This document shows, piece after piece, positions 32,912 to 40,734 of a stretch of DNA of 64,000 nt (position 1 is its first letter; every line of letters starts with the position of its first letter). Below the pieces are notes generated by a model that worked only from the letters and a program-made list of their open reading frames with translations, had not been told where the DNA came from and did no database searches. Origin of the DNA: Streptomyces cellostaticus (GTDB lineage Bacteria > Actinomycetota > Actinomycetes > Streptomycetales > Streptomycetaceae); assembly GCF_001513965.1 (NCBI RefSeq), contig NZ_KQ948016.1:124001-188000 (forward strand), read 5' to 3'. Both the position numbers and the translations under genes were made by a program.

Positions 32912-33494
32912 GGACGCACCTCCACGGGCGAGAAGCCACGGGACGGCTGGTGCCGCCGGGGTTCCCGTGCCGCCAACTCGGGGGCCAGTTCACGGAGTCT
33001 GGCCAGGGAGCGGTGGGTGGTGGACCGTACGGTGCCCACCGAGCAGCCCAGCAGCCGGGCCACTTCGGCCTCGGGCAGGTCCTCGAAGGTGGAGGTCCCC
33101 CCGCTCGAGCGAAGCCGAGAGTGGGGGAGGAGGACCAGCACGGTGCGCTGGCGGGCGGTGAGCCGGGACAGGGCCGCGCGCAGCACGAGCCGCAGCTCGG
33201 CGGCGCCGGATGCGTCCGGGGCCGCGGGGGTCTCCGGCGGTCGGCGACCGTGACCTCGCGCCGCGGCCACTTCAGCCGCCAGCGGCTGATCTGCTGCCGG
33301 TAGAGGATCCGCCGGACATAGGCCTTCGGCTCGTCGATCCGCTGCCAGCGCCCGGCCGCCTTGACCAGCGCGTTCTGCAGCATGTCCTCGGCGGCGTGCC
33401 GGTCCCCGCCGGTCAGCAGGACGGCCGTCCTCAGCAGCGCCGACGACCGGCCGGCCACGAACTCCCGGAAACTCTCGTGTGCCTCGGCATCCAT
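32908..33494 (-). pseudogene. SigE-family ECF sigma factor, frameshifted
   Basis: The N-terminal half from the ATG at 33494 (ESFREFVAGRSSALLRTAVL, region 2; PKAYVRRILYRQQISRWR) is in one frame. The C-terminal half (ELRLVLRAALSRLTARQRTV, then ARLLGCSVGTVRSTTHRSLA, region 4) is in another. The switch is near 33238-33245 and one missing C would explain it. In region 4 a palindromic repeat adds about 14 residues (LPHSRLRSSGGTST) before FEDLPEAEVARLL. GGAGAAGG precedes the ATG. The gene is either broken or the base is a sequence error. Its partner gene overlaps downstream. Confidence 0.7.
33094..33129. repeat. Streptomyces palindromic repeat element inside the sigma factor gene
   Basis: On the minus strand CTCCCCCACTCTCGGCTTCG is followed by CTCGAGCGGGGGGACC. 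This is a short imperfect palindrome that I recognise from many Streptomyces intergenic regions. Here it sits within coding sequence, in frame, between the VLVL and EDLPEAEV segments of sigma region 4. Confidence 0.65.
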
Positions 33495-33633
33495 CGTCAC
33501 CTTCTCCGTCCCCCGGGCCGACCTGCTGTCGGGGCCCTGCATCCCTGGTGACGCGGGGGCGAGGGCGCCACTATGCCTGCCCGGCGGAAGAAAATCCCGC
33601 GCCCCGCCCGCCGCGGCGCCGTACGGTGATCGC

Positions 33634-34143
33634 GTGAGCCGCCCTCTGTTGTTCCTGGACGTCGACGGTCCGCTCAACCCGTACGCGGCCCAGCCGGAGC
33701 GCCGCCCCGAGGGCTGTACGACGATCAGGGCGTCCCTACGTCCCGGCCGGCCCCTGCGGCTGTGGCTGAACCCGTCCCACGGCCCGGCGCTGCTGTCGCT
33801 CGGCTACGACCTGTGCTGGGCGACGACGTGGATGGCCGAGGCCAACCGCTGGATCGCCCCGGTGCTGGGGCTGCCCGAGCTGCCGTACGTCGACTTCGGC
33901 GGCCAGTTGTTCGCCGAGCGGCCGGACGGGGTCCACTGGAAGACGGTGGCGATCGTGCGGTACGCCGGGGGCCGCCCGTTCGCGTGGGTGGACGACGAGC
34001 AGAGCCCGGCGGACAGCGCCTACGTGGCGGCGCATCACTGCGGGCCCGCGCTGCTGTACCACGTCGATCCGAGGACCGGCCTGCGGGCGGAGGACTTCAC
34101 GGCGCTGGCGAAGGCCGCGTCCGGGCTCGTGACACGGCTGTGA
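33634..34143 (+). CDS. HAD-like hydrolase domain protein
   Basis: 169 residues, GTG start. LLFLDVDGPLNPYA at residues 5-18 is the HAD nucleophile motif (DVDG). WATTWMAEANRWI (about 68) and FAWVDDEQSPAD near the C-terminus fit the later HAD motifs. The substrate is unknown. The gene is divergent from the sigma factor gene. Confidence 0.82.
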   Translation: MSRPLLFLDVDGPLNPYAAQPERRPEGCTTIRASLRPGRPLRLWLNPSHGPALLSLGYDLCWATTWMAEANRWIAPVLGLPELPYVDFGGQLFAERPDGVHWKTVAIVRYAGGRPFAWVDDEQSPADSAYVAAHHCGPALLYHVDPRTGLRAEDFTALAKAASGLVTRL

Positions 34144-34276
34144 CAGTCGGCGGACGCCGCCATGACGTCACCTAAGCAAACTCTAAGAAACAGGGCGAAA
34201 AGCCGATATTCGGACATTTAGCCCCTGCTTCCGACGATGCGAGCAGCGACACCGCCGACCCGCCGAAGGAAATCCC

Positions 34277-34501
34277 ATGAGCGTCACCGTCACCACCGCC
34301 CAGACCGAAGCCTCCGCACTGGCTCCGCGCGAGCGGGAGACCCTCCACCACATCGCCGCCGGGCGCACCTACCTCCAGACGGCCCGCCACATGGGGCTCT
34401 CCCAGCACACGGTCGACGCCTACCTCCGCCGCATCCGGGCCAAGCTCAACATCAACAGCACGGCCGAACTGACCCGGCTGGCCATCGCCCTGGGCCTGTG
34501 A
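34277..34501 (+). CDS. Solo LuxR-type helix-turn-helix protein
   Basis: 74 residues consisting of little more than a GerE/LuxR DNA-binding domain (APRERETLHHIAAGRTYLQT, then GLSQHTVDAYLRRIRAKLNI). No receiver or ligand domain is present. GAAGGAAATC precedes the ATG. The upstream 130 bp is comparatively AT-rich (around 34170-34215). A strong hairpin follows the stop. The target is unknown. Confidence 0.82.
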   Translation: MSVTVTTAQTEASALAPRERETLHHIAAGRTYLQTARHMGLSQHTVDAYLRRIRAKLNINSTAELTRLAIALGL

Positions 34502-34511
34502 CCCGGAGCCG

Positions 34512-34556
34512 GACGACCGACGGCGGCCGCGCTCGGGGCGGCCGCCGTCGGTCGTC
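34512..34556. terminator. 19-bp perfect hairpin between LuxR and dapD
   Basis: GACGACCGACGGCGGCCGC and its exact complement (34538-34556) flank a 7-nt loop. It lies between convergent genes and serves as a bidirectional terminator. Confidence 0.8.
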
Positions 34557-34569
34557 TGTGCCGTCCGCG

Positions 34570-35556
34570 TCAGTTGTGGCTGTGCAGGATGTCGTTCAGG
34601 CCGCCCCACACCGCGTTGTTCGGACGGGCCTCGACGGCGCCGGTGACCGAGTTGCGGCGGAAGAGGATGTTGGAGGCGCCGTTGAGCTCACGGGCCTTGA
34701 CGATCTGGCCGTCGGGCATCGTGACCCGGGTGCCCGCGGTGACGTACAGGCCGGCCTCGACCACGCACTCGTCGCCGAGCGCGATGCCGACGCCCGCCTC
34801 GGCGCCGATCAGGCAGCGCTCGCCGATGGAGATGATCACGTTGCCGCCGCCGGACAGCGTGCCCATGGTGGAGGCGCCGCCGCCGATGTCCGAGCCGTCG
34901 CCGACCACGACACCCGCGGAGATCCGGCCCTCGACCATGGAGGTGCCGAGCGTGCCGGCGTTGAAGTTGACGAAGCCCTCGTGCATGACCGTGGTGCCCT
35001 CGGCGAGGTGCGCGCCCAGGCGGACCCGGTCGGCGTCGGCGATCCGCACGCCCTTCGGGGCGACGTAGTCGGTCATGCGCGGGAACTTGTCGATCGAGGT
35101 GACCTGGAGGTGCAGGCCCTCGGCGCGGGCGTTCAGCCGCACCTTCTCGACGTCGTCCACGGCGACCGGGCCGAGCGAGGTCCAGGCGACGTTGGCGAGG
35201 TGCCCGAAGATGCCGTCCAGGCTCTGGCCGTGCGGCTTGACCAGGCGGTGCGAGAGCAGGTGCAGCCGCAGGTAGGCGTCGTGCGCGTCGATCGGCTTCT
35301 CGTCGAGCGAGGCGATGACCGTACGGACCGCGACCACCTCGACGCCCCGGCGGGCGTCCGGGCCGATCGCCGCGGTCGCGCCGGTGCCGAGCAGCTCGGC
35401 GGCCCGCTCGGCGGACAGGCGCTCGGTGCCGGCGGGGCCGGGCTCCGCGACGAGTTCGGGGGCCGGGAACCAGGTGTCGAGAACGGTGCCGTCGGAGGCG
35501 AGGGTGGCAAGGCCGGCGGCGACGGCGCCGGTGGTACGAGAAGCAGTGTCGGTCAT
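34570..35556 (-). CDS. dapD: Tetrahydrodipicolinate N-succinyltransferase
   Basis: 328 residues. It transfers succinyl from succinyl-CoA to tetrahydrodipicolinate in DAP/lysine synthesis. The C-terminal half is a left-handed parallel beta-helix of hexapeptide repeats ([57 protein letters not shown]). The actinobacterial-type N-terminal domain is present ([10 protein letters not shown]). Length and motifs match the actinobacterial enzyme. Confidence 0.92.
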   Translation of the reverse strand: MTDTASRTTGAVAAGLATLASDGTVLDTWFPAPELVAEPGPAGTERLSAERAAELLGTGATAAIGPDARRGVEVVAVRTVIASLDEKPIDAHDAYLRLHLLSHRLVKPHGQSLDGIFGHLANVAWTSLGPVAVDDVEKVRLNARAEGLHLQVTSIDKFPRMTDYVAPKGVRIADADRVRLGAHLAEGTTVMHEGFVNFNAGTLGTSMVEGRISAGVVVGDGSDIGGGASTMGTLSGGGNVIISIGERCLIGAEAGVGIALGDECVVEAGLYVTAGTRVTMPDGQIVKARELNGASNILFRRNSVTGAVEARPNNAVWGGLNDILHSHN

Positions 35557-35629
35557 GCAGGAAACCTAACGTGGGGAAGGTCGTGGGGGCGAACCCGTAC
35601 GGGCGGCGTCTCAGGTGCCGGGCGCGGGT

Positions 35630-36169
35630 TCAGGGGATCACCCGAGCCAGCACGGCGCGCGCGTACCCCTCGTCGTACGAACCGCCCGTCAGCAGTACCT
35701 GAAGACAGATGCCGTCCATCAGCGCGAGCAGGGCACGCGCCGTGACCGCGTCCGTGCGCCGGGCGATCCTCACCGCCGCCTCCTCGGTCCACTCGGCCGC
35801 GACCGGGCGCAGCGCGGGCCGCCGCAGTGCGGCCAGATACAGCTCGTACTCCAGCTCCACGCCCGTACGGTCGCCGCTCAGCCACTCCCCCAGCACCCGG
35901 GCGAGGTCCGTCGCGAGGTCGCCCCGGCCGTCCTTGTCCTCGGGCAGCCGCTCGGCCAGCACCTTGGCGTACCCCTCGTTCGCCTGCCGCAGGGCGGCCA
36001 CCATCAGCTCCTCCAGGGTGGCGAAGTGGTACGTCGTGGAGCCCAGCGGCACATCCGCCTCGGCGGCGACCGTGCGGTGACTCAGCCCCGCGATGCCCTT
36101 GCTCCCGACCACCCGGATCGCCGCGTCGATGATCCGCTGCCGCCGCTCGGGGTCGTGTCGGCGGGGCAT
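35630..36169 (-). CDS. TetR-family regulator of the SMR efflux gene
   Basis: 179 residues. The N-terminal helix-turn-helix is RRQRIIDAAIRVVGSKGIAG, then VAAEADVPLGSTTYHFATLE. The start codon overlaps the stop of the SMR transporter gene by one base (TGATG), so both are on one transcript. Two operator-like dyads precede the SMR gene and are the probable binding sites, with a transported cation as likely inducer. Confidence 0.87.
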   Translation of the reverse strand: MPRRHDPERRQRIIDAAIRVVGSKGIAGLSHRTVAAEADVPLGSTTYHFATLEELMVAALRQANEGYAKVLAERLPEDKDGRGDLATDLARVLGEWLSGDRTGVELEYELYLAALRRPALRPVAAEWTEEAAVRIARRTDAVTARALLALMDGICLQVLLTGGSYDEGYARAVLARVIP

Positions 36170-36489
36170 CAGTGAGCGCCTCCCATGTTCAGCACCACCA
36201 CTCCCCCGACGATCAGCAGGATCCCCGCGACCTTGGTCGCGCTCAGCCCCTCCCCGAACAGCAGCAGGCCGAGCAGCGCGATGGCCGCGGTGCCCACCCC
36301 GGACCAGATCGCGTACGCCGTGCCGATCTGCACGGTCTTCAGGGTCCGGGCGAGCAGTGCGAAGGCGACAAGGTAGCCCAGGGCCGTCACGAGGGAGGGC
36401 CAGAGCCGGCTGAACCCCTCGCTGTACTTCATCGCCGTCGTCGCGGCGACCTCGGCGGCGATGGCGCCGGCGAGCAACAGGTATCCCAT
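36169..36489 (-). CDS. Small multidrug resistance (SMR) family transporter
   Basis: 106 residues with four transmembrane helices. The membrane-embedded glutamate is in AIAAEVAATTAMKYSEGF (E13), and the GTAYAIWSGVGTA signature of QacE/EmrE-type proteins is present (about 57-69). It exports cationic compounds in exchange for protons as a dimer. No ribosome binding site lies before the ATG, so it may be leaderless. It is co-transcribed with the TetR gene. Confidence 0.9.
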   Translation of the reverse strand: MGYLLLAGAIAAEVAATTAMKYSEGFSRLWPSLVTALGYLVAFALLARTLKTVQIGTAYAIWSGVGTAAIALLGLLLFGEGLSATKVAGILLIVGGVVVLNMGGAH

Positions 36490-36490
36490 G

Positions 36491-36527
36491 TGTACAAGCG
36501 TACACAACGTTTGCGTACGCCCGTACA
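36491..36527. promoter_or_regulatory. Two TetR operator-like dyads before the SMR gene
   Basis: TGTAC-AAGC-GTACA (36491-36504) is a perfect inverted repeat. CGTAC-GCCC-GTACA (36514-36527) is a near copy, 23 bp (about two helical turns) away. The first begins 2 bp from the start codon, so binding would block transcription. Confidence 0.65.
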
Positions 36528-36688
36528 CATAACAAGTTTCATTTTCATAGAAACCGCTCGCTGAAACGCCCCACACCGGCCCCTCGGCTCCACTACTGTG
36601 CAGCCCTCGGCACCACCACTGCTTCACAGTTCACCCACCTCACCCACACACCCCGGCCGTCGCCCTGGGCGGCGGTGGAGACCCACGC

Positions 36689-37513
36689 ATGCCTGAAAAC
36701 ACCCCCCACCCCCCGCAGCACCGGCCCTGGGAGAACGGCTGGGCCCCGGACACCTCGCGGGCTCCCGGCACCCGAAGACTGTGGCTGGCCGGCGCACTGG
36801 CGCTGGCCACCGTCGCCACCGGCGTGACCGCGATAGCCGTCAGCAGCCGGACCCCGCAGGAGAAGGCCTCCCCGGCCACGACCGCAGCGGCCACGGACAA
36901 CGGCCCCGGCCTGCTCTCCTTCGCCTCCCCGCCGGCGAGTACGGCACCTCACCCCAAGGGCGAGAGCGCCATGACCTCGGGGACGCCCTCCGCCCCCGCC
37001 TCCCCCACGCCCACGACCACGGCCACGGCCCACGCGCAGCAGTCCGGGCCCGCCAAGTCCCCGGCACCGCACAGGAGTTCCTCGAAGCCCTCGGCCGAGT
37101 GGCGCTCCGTCCGCTCCCTCAACTACCCGGACCGTTACTGGCACATCACCGGCGACTACGTGAAGCTGGAGCCGGTCGCCTCACCCTCGGACCGCCTCGC
37201 CGCCACCTTCAAGCTCGTCAAGGGCCTGTCCGACGCCCGCTGTTACTCCTTCGCCACCGCCGACGGCGCCTACCTGCGTCACCGCAACTTCCTCCTGCGC
37301 GCCGAGCACGACGACGGCTCGCCGCTCTTCGGCCGGGACGCCACGTTCTGCCCCCGCACGTCCTCCTTCAGCGGCGCGACCATGCTGGAGTCCGTCAACT
37401 ACCCCGGCCGCTTCCTGCGCCACCAGAACTTCCAGCTGAAGCTGGACCCGTACCAGAACACCGGCCTGTACCGGGCGGACTCGGCGTTCTCGCTGGTGGA
37501 CGGGCTCGCCTGA
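36689..37513 (+). CDS. Membrane-anchored AbfB-domain protein
   Basis: 274 residues. A cytoplasmic N-terminus of about 30 residues precedes one membrane span (LWLAGALALATVATGVTAIA, about 31-50). A Ser/Thr/Pro/Ala-rich linker follows (about 60-130), then an arabinofuranose-binding AbfB domain (about 135-272: SVRSLNYPDRYWHITGDYVK, YLRHRNFLLRAEHDD, FLRHQNFQLKLDPYQ). Such domains bind arabinan side chains. No catalytic domain is present, so a binding or adhesion role is inferred. Confidence 0.83.
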   Translation: MPENTPHPPQHRPWENGWAPDTSRAPGTRRLWLAGALALATVATGVTAIAVSSRTPQEKASPATTAAATDNGPGLLSFASPPASTAPHPKGESAMTSGTPSAPASPTPTTTATAHAQQSGPAKSPAPHRSSSKPSAEWRSVRSLNYPDRYWHITGDYVKLEPVASPSDRLAATFKLVKGLSDARCYSFATADGAYLRHRNFLLRAEHDDGSPLFGRDATFCPRTSSFSGATMLESVNYPGRFLRHQNFQLKLDPYQNTGLYRADSAFSLVDGLA

Positions 37514-37521
37514 ACACACGA

Positions 37522-37552
37522 AAGCGGCGGCACCCGTCAGGTGCCGCCGCTT
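37522..37552. terminator. 13-bp hairpin between the AbfB gene and the suf operon
   Basis: AAGCGGCGGCACC pairs perfectly with GGTGCCGCCGCTT around CGTCA. It is flanked by A on the 5' side and TT on the 3' side and should work on both strands. Confidence 0.8.
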
Positions 37553-37566
37553 CACGCGCGGATGTC

Positions 37567-37899
37567 TCAGACGTTGAACCCGAGCGCCCTCAGCTGCTCG
37601 CGGCCGTCGTCCGTGATCTTGTCGGGGCCCCACGGCGGCATCCAGACCCAGTTGATGCGCAGCTCGTTGACCAGGCCGTCGGTGGCGGACTTGGCCTGGT
37701 CCTCGATGACGTCCGTCAGCGGGCAGGCCGCCGAGGTCAGCGTCATGTCGATCGTCGCGATGTTCGCGTCGTCGATGTGGATGCCGTAGATCAGGCCGAG
37801 GTTGACGACGTCGATGCCCAGCTCGGGGTCGACGACGTCGTACAGGGCCTCACGGAGTTCGTCTTCCGAGGCCGGCTTCATCTCAGCGGTGTCGGTCAT
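37567..37899 (-). CDS. sufT: SufT/MIP18-family metal-sulfur cluster assembly factor
   Basis: 110 residues of the DUF59 family: LREALYDVVDPELGIDVVNL at the N-terminus and the Cys in TLTSAACPLTDVI (about 59). It helps deliver or maturate Fe-S clusters. It is the last gene of the suf operon and overlaps sufU by 4 bp. A hairpin follows it. Confidence 0.88.
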   Translation of the reverse strand: MTDTAEMKPASEDELREALYDVVDPELGIDVVNLGLIYGIHIDDANIATIDMTLTSAACPLTDVIEDQAKSATDGLVNELRINWVWMPPWGPDKITDDGREQLRALGFNV

Positions 37900-38363
37900 G
37901 CCGTCTTCCTTTCGGCGTCGGCGCCACCCAGCGCCTGGGCCGTCGCGTCCTTCCACGCCATCCAGCTCAGGAGGGCGCACTTGACCCGGGCGGGGTACTT
38001 GGAGACACCGGCGAACGCGACCGCGTCCTCCAGCACCTCCTCCATCGCGTCGTCCGGCTCGATCCGGCCCTTGGACTGCATCAGCTCCAGGAAGGTCTCC
38101 TGGATCTTCTGCGCGTCGGCCAGTTCCTTGCCGACGAGGAGTTCGTTCAGGACGGACGCCGAGGCCTGGCTGATGGAGCAGCCCTGGCCCTCGTACGAGA
38201 CGTCCTCGATCGTCGTGCCGGCGTACTTCACGCGGAGGGTGATCTCGTCGCCGCACGTCGGGTTCACATGGTGCACCTCGGCGTCGCCATCCCTCAGACC
38301 ACGCCCGTGCGGGTTCTTGTAGTGGTCCAGGATGACTTCCTGGTACATGGAGTCCAGCTTCAC
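37896..38363 (-). CDS. sufU: Fe-S assembly sulfur acceptor SufU
   Basis: 155 residues, IscU/SufU fold. The three ligand cysteines are C37 (NPTCGDE), C62 (GQGCSIS) and C129 (RVKCALL), with Asp in CGDE. In SufU these bind zinc and take sulfur from SufS. The insertion between the second and third Cys is typical of SufU rather than IscU. It lies 16 nt after sufS. Confidence 0.92.
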   Translation of the reverse strand: MKLDSMYQEVILDHYKNPHGRGLRDGDAEVHHVNPTCGDEITLRVKYAGTTIEDVSYEGQGCSISQASASVLNELLVGKELADAQKIQETFLELMQSKGRIEPDDAMEEVLEDAVAFAGVSKYPARVKCALLSWMAWKDATAQALGGADAERKTA

Positions 38364-38379
38364 GGTTTCAGCACGCCCC

Positions 38380-39636
38380 TCAGCCGAAGAAGTTCCGTAC
38401 GTGCTCCAGTCCGTCGACCAGAGCGTCGATCTCGGCCGGCGTGGAGTACAGATAGAACGACGCTCGCGTGGTCGCAGGAATTCCGTAGCGCAGGCAGACG
38501 GGACGGGCGCAGTGGTGGCCGACGCGGACCGCGATGCCCTGCTCGTCGAGGACCTGGCCCACGTCGTGCGGGTGGATGTCGCCCAGCGTGAAGGAGATCG
38601 CCGCGCCCCGGTCCTCGGCCGTGGTCGGGCCGATGATCCTGAGGTCGGGGACCTCTGCGAGGCGCTTCACCGCGTACTCGGTCAGCGCGTGCTCGTGGGC
38701 GAGGATCTTGTCCATGCCGATCGAGTTCAGGTAGTCGATCGCGGCACCGAGACCGACCGCCTGGGCGATCGGCGGGGTGCCCGCCTCGAACTTGTGCGGC
38801 GCCGGGGCGTAGGTCGAGGAGTGCATCGACACCGTCTCGATCATCTCGCCGCCGCCGAGGAACGGAGGCAGGTCCTCCAGCAGCTCCTGGCGGCCCCACA
38901 GGACGCCGATGCCGGTCGGGCCGCACATCTTGTGGCCGGTGAAGGCCACGAAGTCGGCCTGGAGGGCCTGGACGTCCAGCGGCATGTGGGGGGCCGCCTG
39001 GGAGGCGTCGATGCAGACGAGGGCACCGACCTCCTGGGCGCGGCGGACTATCGCCTCGACCGGGTTGACCGTGCCCAGGATGTTCGACACCAGCACGAAG
39101 GAGACGATCTTCGTCTTCTCCGTGATGATCTCGTCGATGTTGGACAGGTCCAGGCGGCCGTCGTCGGTGAGGCCGAACCACTTCAGCTTGGCGCCGGTGC
39201 GCTGCGCGAGCAGCTGCCACGGCACGATGTTGGAGTGGTGCTCCATCTCCGTGATGACGATCTCGGTCTCGTGGTCCACCCGGTAGGGCTCGTCGGCCCA
39301 GCCCAGCATGTTGGCCACGAGGTTCAGCGACTCGGAGGCGTTCTTGGTGAAGATCACCTCGTCGCGGCTCGGCGCGTTGACGAACTCGGCGACCTTGTCG
39401 CGCGCGCCCTCGTACAGCGCCGTGGCCTCCTCGGCGAGCACATGCACACCGCGGTGGACGTTGGCGTTGTAGCGCTCGTAGTACTCGCTCAGGGCGTCCA
39501 GCACCTGGCGCGGCTTCTGCGAGGTCGCCGCGTTGTCCAGGTACACGAGCTTCTTGCCGTCGTGGACCAGCCGGTCCAGCACGGGGAAGTCCTTGCGGAT
39601 CGCCTCGGTGTCGAGGAGGCCCGGCAGCTGTGTCAC
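38380..39636 (-). CDS. sufS: Cysteine desulfurase SufS
   Basis: 418 residues, PLP fold-type I class II desulfurase. The Schiff-base lysine is in FTGHKMCGP (about K236), the active Cys in VGHHCARPV (about C376), and EMEHHSNIVPWQ holds the His stacking on PLP. It releases sulfur from cysteine for the SufBCD scaffold. The GTG overlaps the sufC stop (GTGA). Confidence 0.93.
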   Translation of the reverse strand: MTQLPGLLDTEAIRKDFPVLDRLVHDGKKLVYLDNAATSQKPRQVLDALSEYYERYNANVHRGVHVLAEEATALYEGARDKVAEFVNAPSRDEVIFTKNASESLNLVANMLGWADEPYRVDHETEIVITEMEHHSNIVPWQLLAQRTGAKLKWFGLTDDGRLDLSNIDEIITEKTKIVSFVLVSNILGTVNPVEAIVRRAQEVGALVCIDASQAAPHMPLDVQALQADFVAFTGHKMCGPTGIGVLWGRQELLEDLPPFLGGGEMIETVSMHSSTYAPAPHKFEAGTPPIAQAVGLGAAIDYLNSIGMDKILAHEHALTEYAVKRLAEVPDLRIIGPTTAEDRGAAISFTLGDIHPHDVGQVLDEQGIAVRVGHHCARPVCLRYGIPATTRASFYLYSTPAEIDALVDGLEHVRNFFG

Positions 39637-40397
39637 GCGGATGCGCCACCCTTCGTGTATGCCTCGTAGCCCTCGTCCTCCAGCTTGTCGGCGAGCTCGG
39701 CGCCGCCGGACTCGACGATGCGGCCGCCGGAGAAGACGTGGACGTAGTCGGGCTTGATGTAGCGCAGGATGCGCGTGTAGTGCGTGATCAGCAGGGTGCC
39801 GACCTCGCCGGTCTCGCGGACGCGGTTGACGCCCTCGGAGACGATGCGCAGGGCGTCGACGTCCAGGCCGGAGTCGGTCTCGTCGAGGATCGCGACCTTC
39901 GGCTTGAGCAGTTCGAGCTGGAGGATCTCGTGGCGCTTCTTCTCACCGCCGGAGAAGCCCTCGTTGACGTTGCGCTCGGCGAAGGACGGGTCCATGTTGA
40001 GGCGCTCCATGGCCTCCTTGACCTCCTTCACCCAGGTGCGCAGCTTGGGGGCCTCGCCGCGGATGGCGGTGGCGGAGGTGCGCAGGAAGTTGGAGACCGA
40101 GACGCCGGGGACCTCGACCGGGTACTGCATCGCCAGGAACAGGCCCGCGCGGGCGCGCTCGTCGACGGACATCTCCAGGACGTCCTCGCCGTCGAGCAGC
40201 ACGGTGCCGCTGGTGATCGTGTACTTCGGGTGACCCGCGAGCGAGTAGGCGAGGGTGGACTTGCCGGAGCCGTTGGGGCCCATGATGGCGTGCGTCTCGC
40301 CCTGCTTCACGGTGAGGTCGACGCCCTTGAGGATCTCCTTCGTGGCGTTGTCGGCCTCGACGGTGACGTGCAGGTCTCGGATTTCAAGCGTTGCCAT
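39633..40397 (-). CDS. sufC: Fe-S assembly ATPase SufC
   Basis: 254 residues, ABC-type ATPase. Walker A is GPNGSGKST (40-48), the signature is GFSGGEKKR, and Walker B is VAILDETDSGLD with the SufC-typical DETDSGLDVDAL. It powers the SufB-SufD scaffold. It sits between the Rieske gene (7 nt upstream) and sufS. Confidence 0.93.
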   Translation of the reverse strand: MATLEIRDLHVTVEADNATKEILKGVDLTVKQGETHAIMGPNGSGKSTLAYSLAGHPKYTITSGTVLLDGEDVLEMSVDERARAGLFLAMQYPVEVPGVSVSNFLRTSATAIRGEAPKLRTWVKEVKEAMERLNMDPSFAERNVNEGFSGGEKKRHEILQLELLKPKVAILDETDSGLDVDALRIVSEGVNRVRETGEVGTLLITHYTRILRYIKPDYVHVFSGGRIVESGGAELADKLEDEGYEAYTKGGASA

Positions 40398-40404
40398 GGG
40401 TGCC

Positions 40405-40734
40405 TCAGGACTCCTGGGTGAGGGAGACGAGAACGTCGTCCCCTTCGATCTTTACGGGGTATACGGGGACGGGGCGCGTCGCGGGGAGGCCGGACGGCTT
40501 GCCGGTGCGCAGGTCGAAGGCGGAGCCGTGCAGCCAGCACTCGATCTGGCAGTCCTCCACCTCGCCCTCGGAGAGCGAGACGTTCGCGTGCGAGCAGATG
40601 TCGTGGATCGCGAACACCTCCCCCTCGGTCTTCACGACCGAGACCGGCGTGCCGTCGAGTTCCACCCGCTTCGGGGTGTCCTCCTCCAGCTCGCTCAGCC
40701 CACAGGCGCGTAGGAACGTCGACGAGGCAGTCAT
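40405..40734 (-). CDS. Rieske-type [2Fe-2S] ferredoxin
   Basis: 109 residues. Cluster ligands C47-x-H49 (ICSHANVSL) and C66-x2-H69 (CWLHGSAFD) are present. It resembles non-haem oxygenase ferredoxin components. Its place inside the suf operon, overlapping sufD by 4 bp, is conserved in actinobacteria and suggests electron supply to assembly, though no role is proven here. Confidence 0.9.
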   Translation of the reverse strand: MTASSTFLRACGLSELEEDTPKRVELDGTPVSVVKTEGEVFAIHDICSHANVSLSEGEVEDCQIECWLHGSAFDLRTGKPSGLPATRPVPVYPVKIEGDDVLVSLTQES

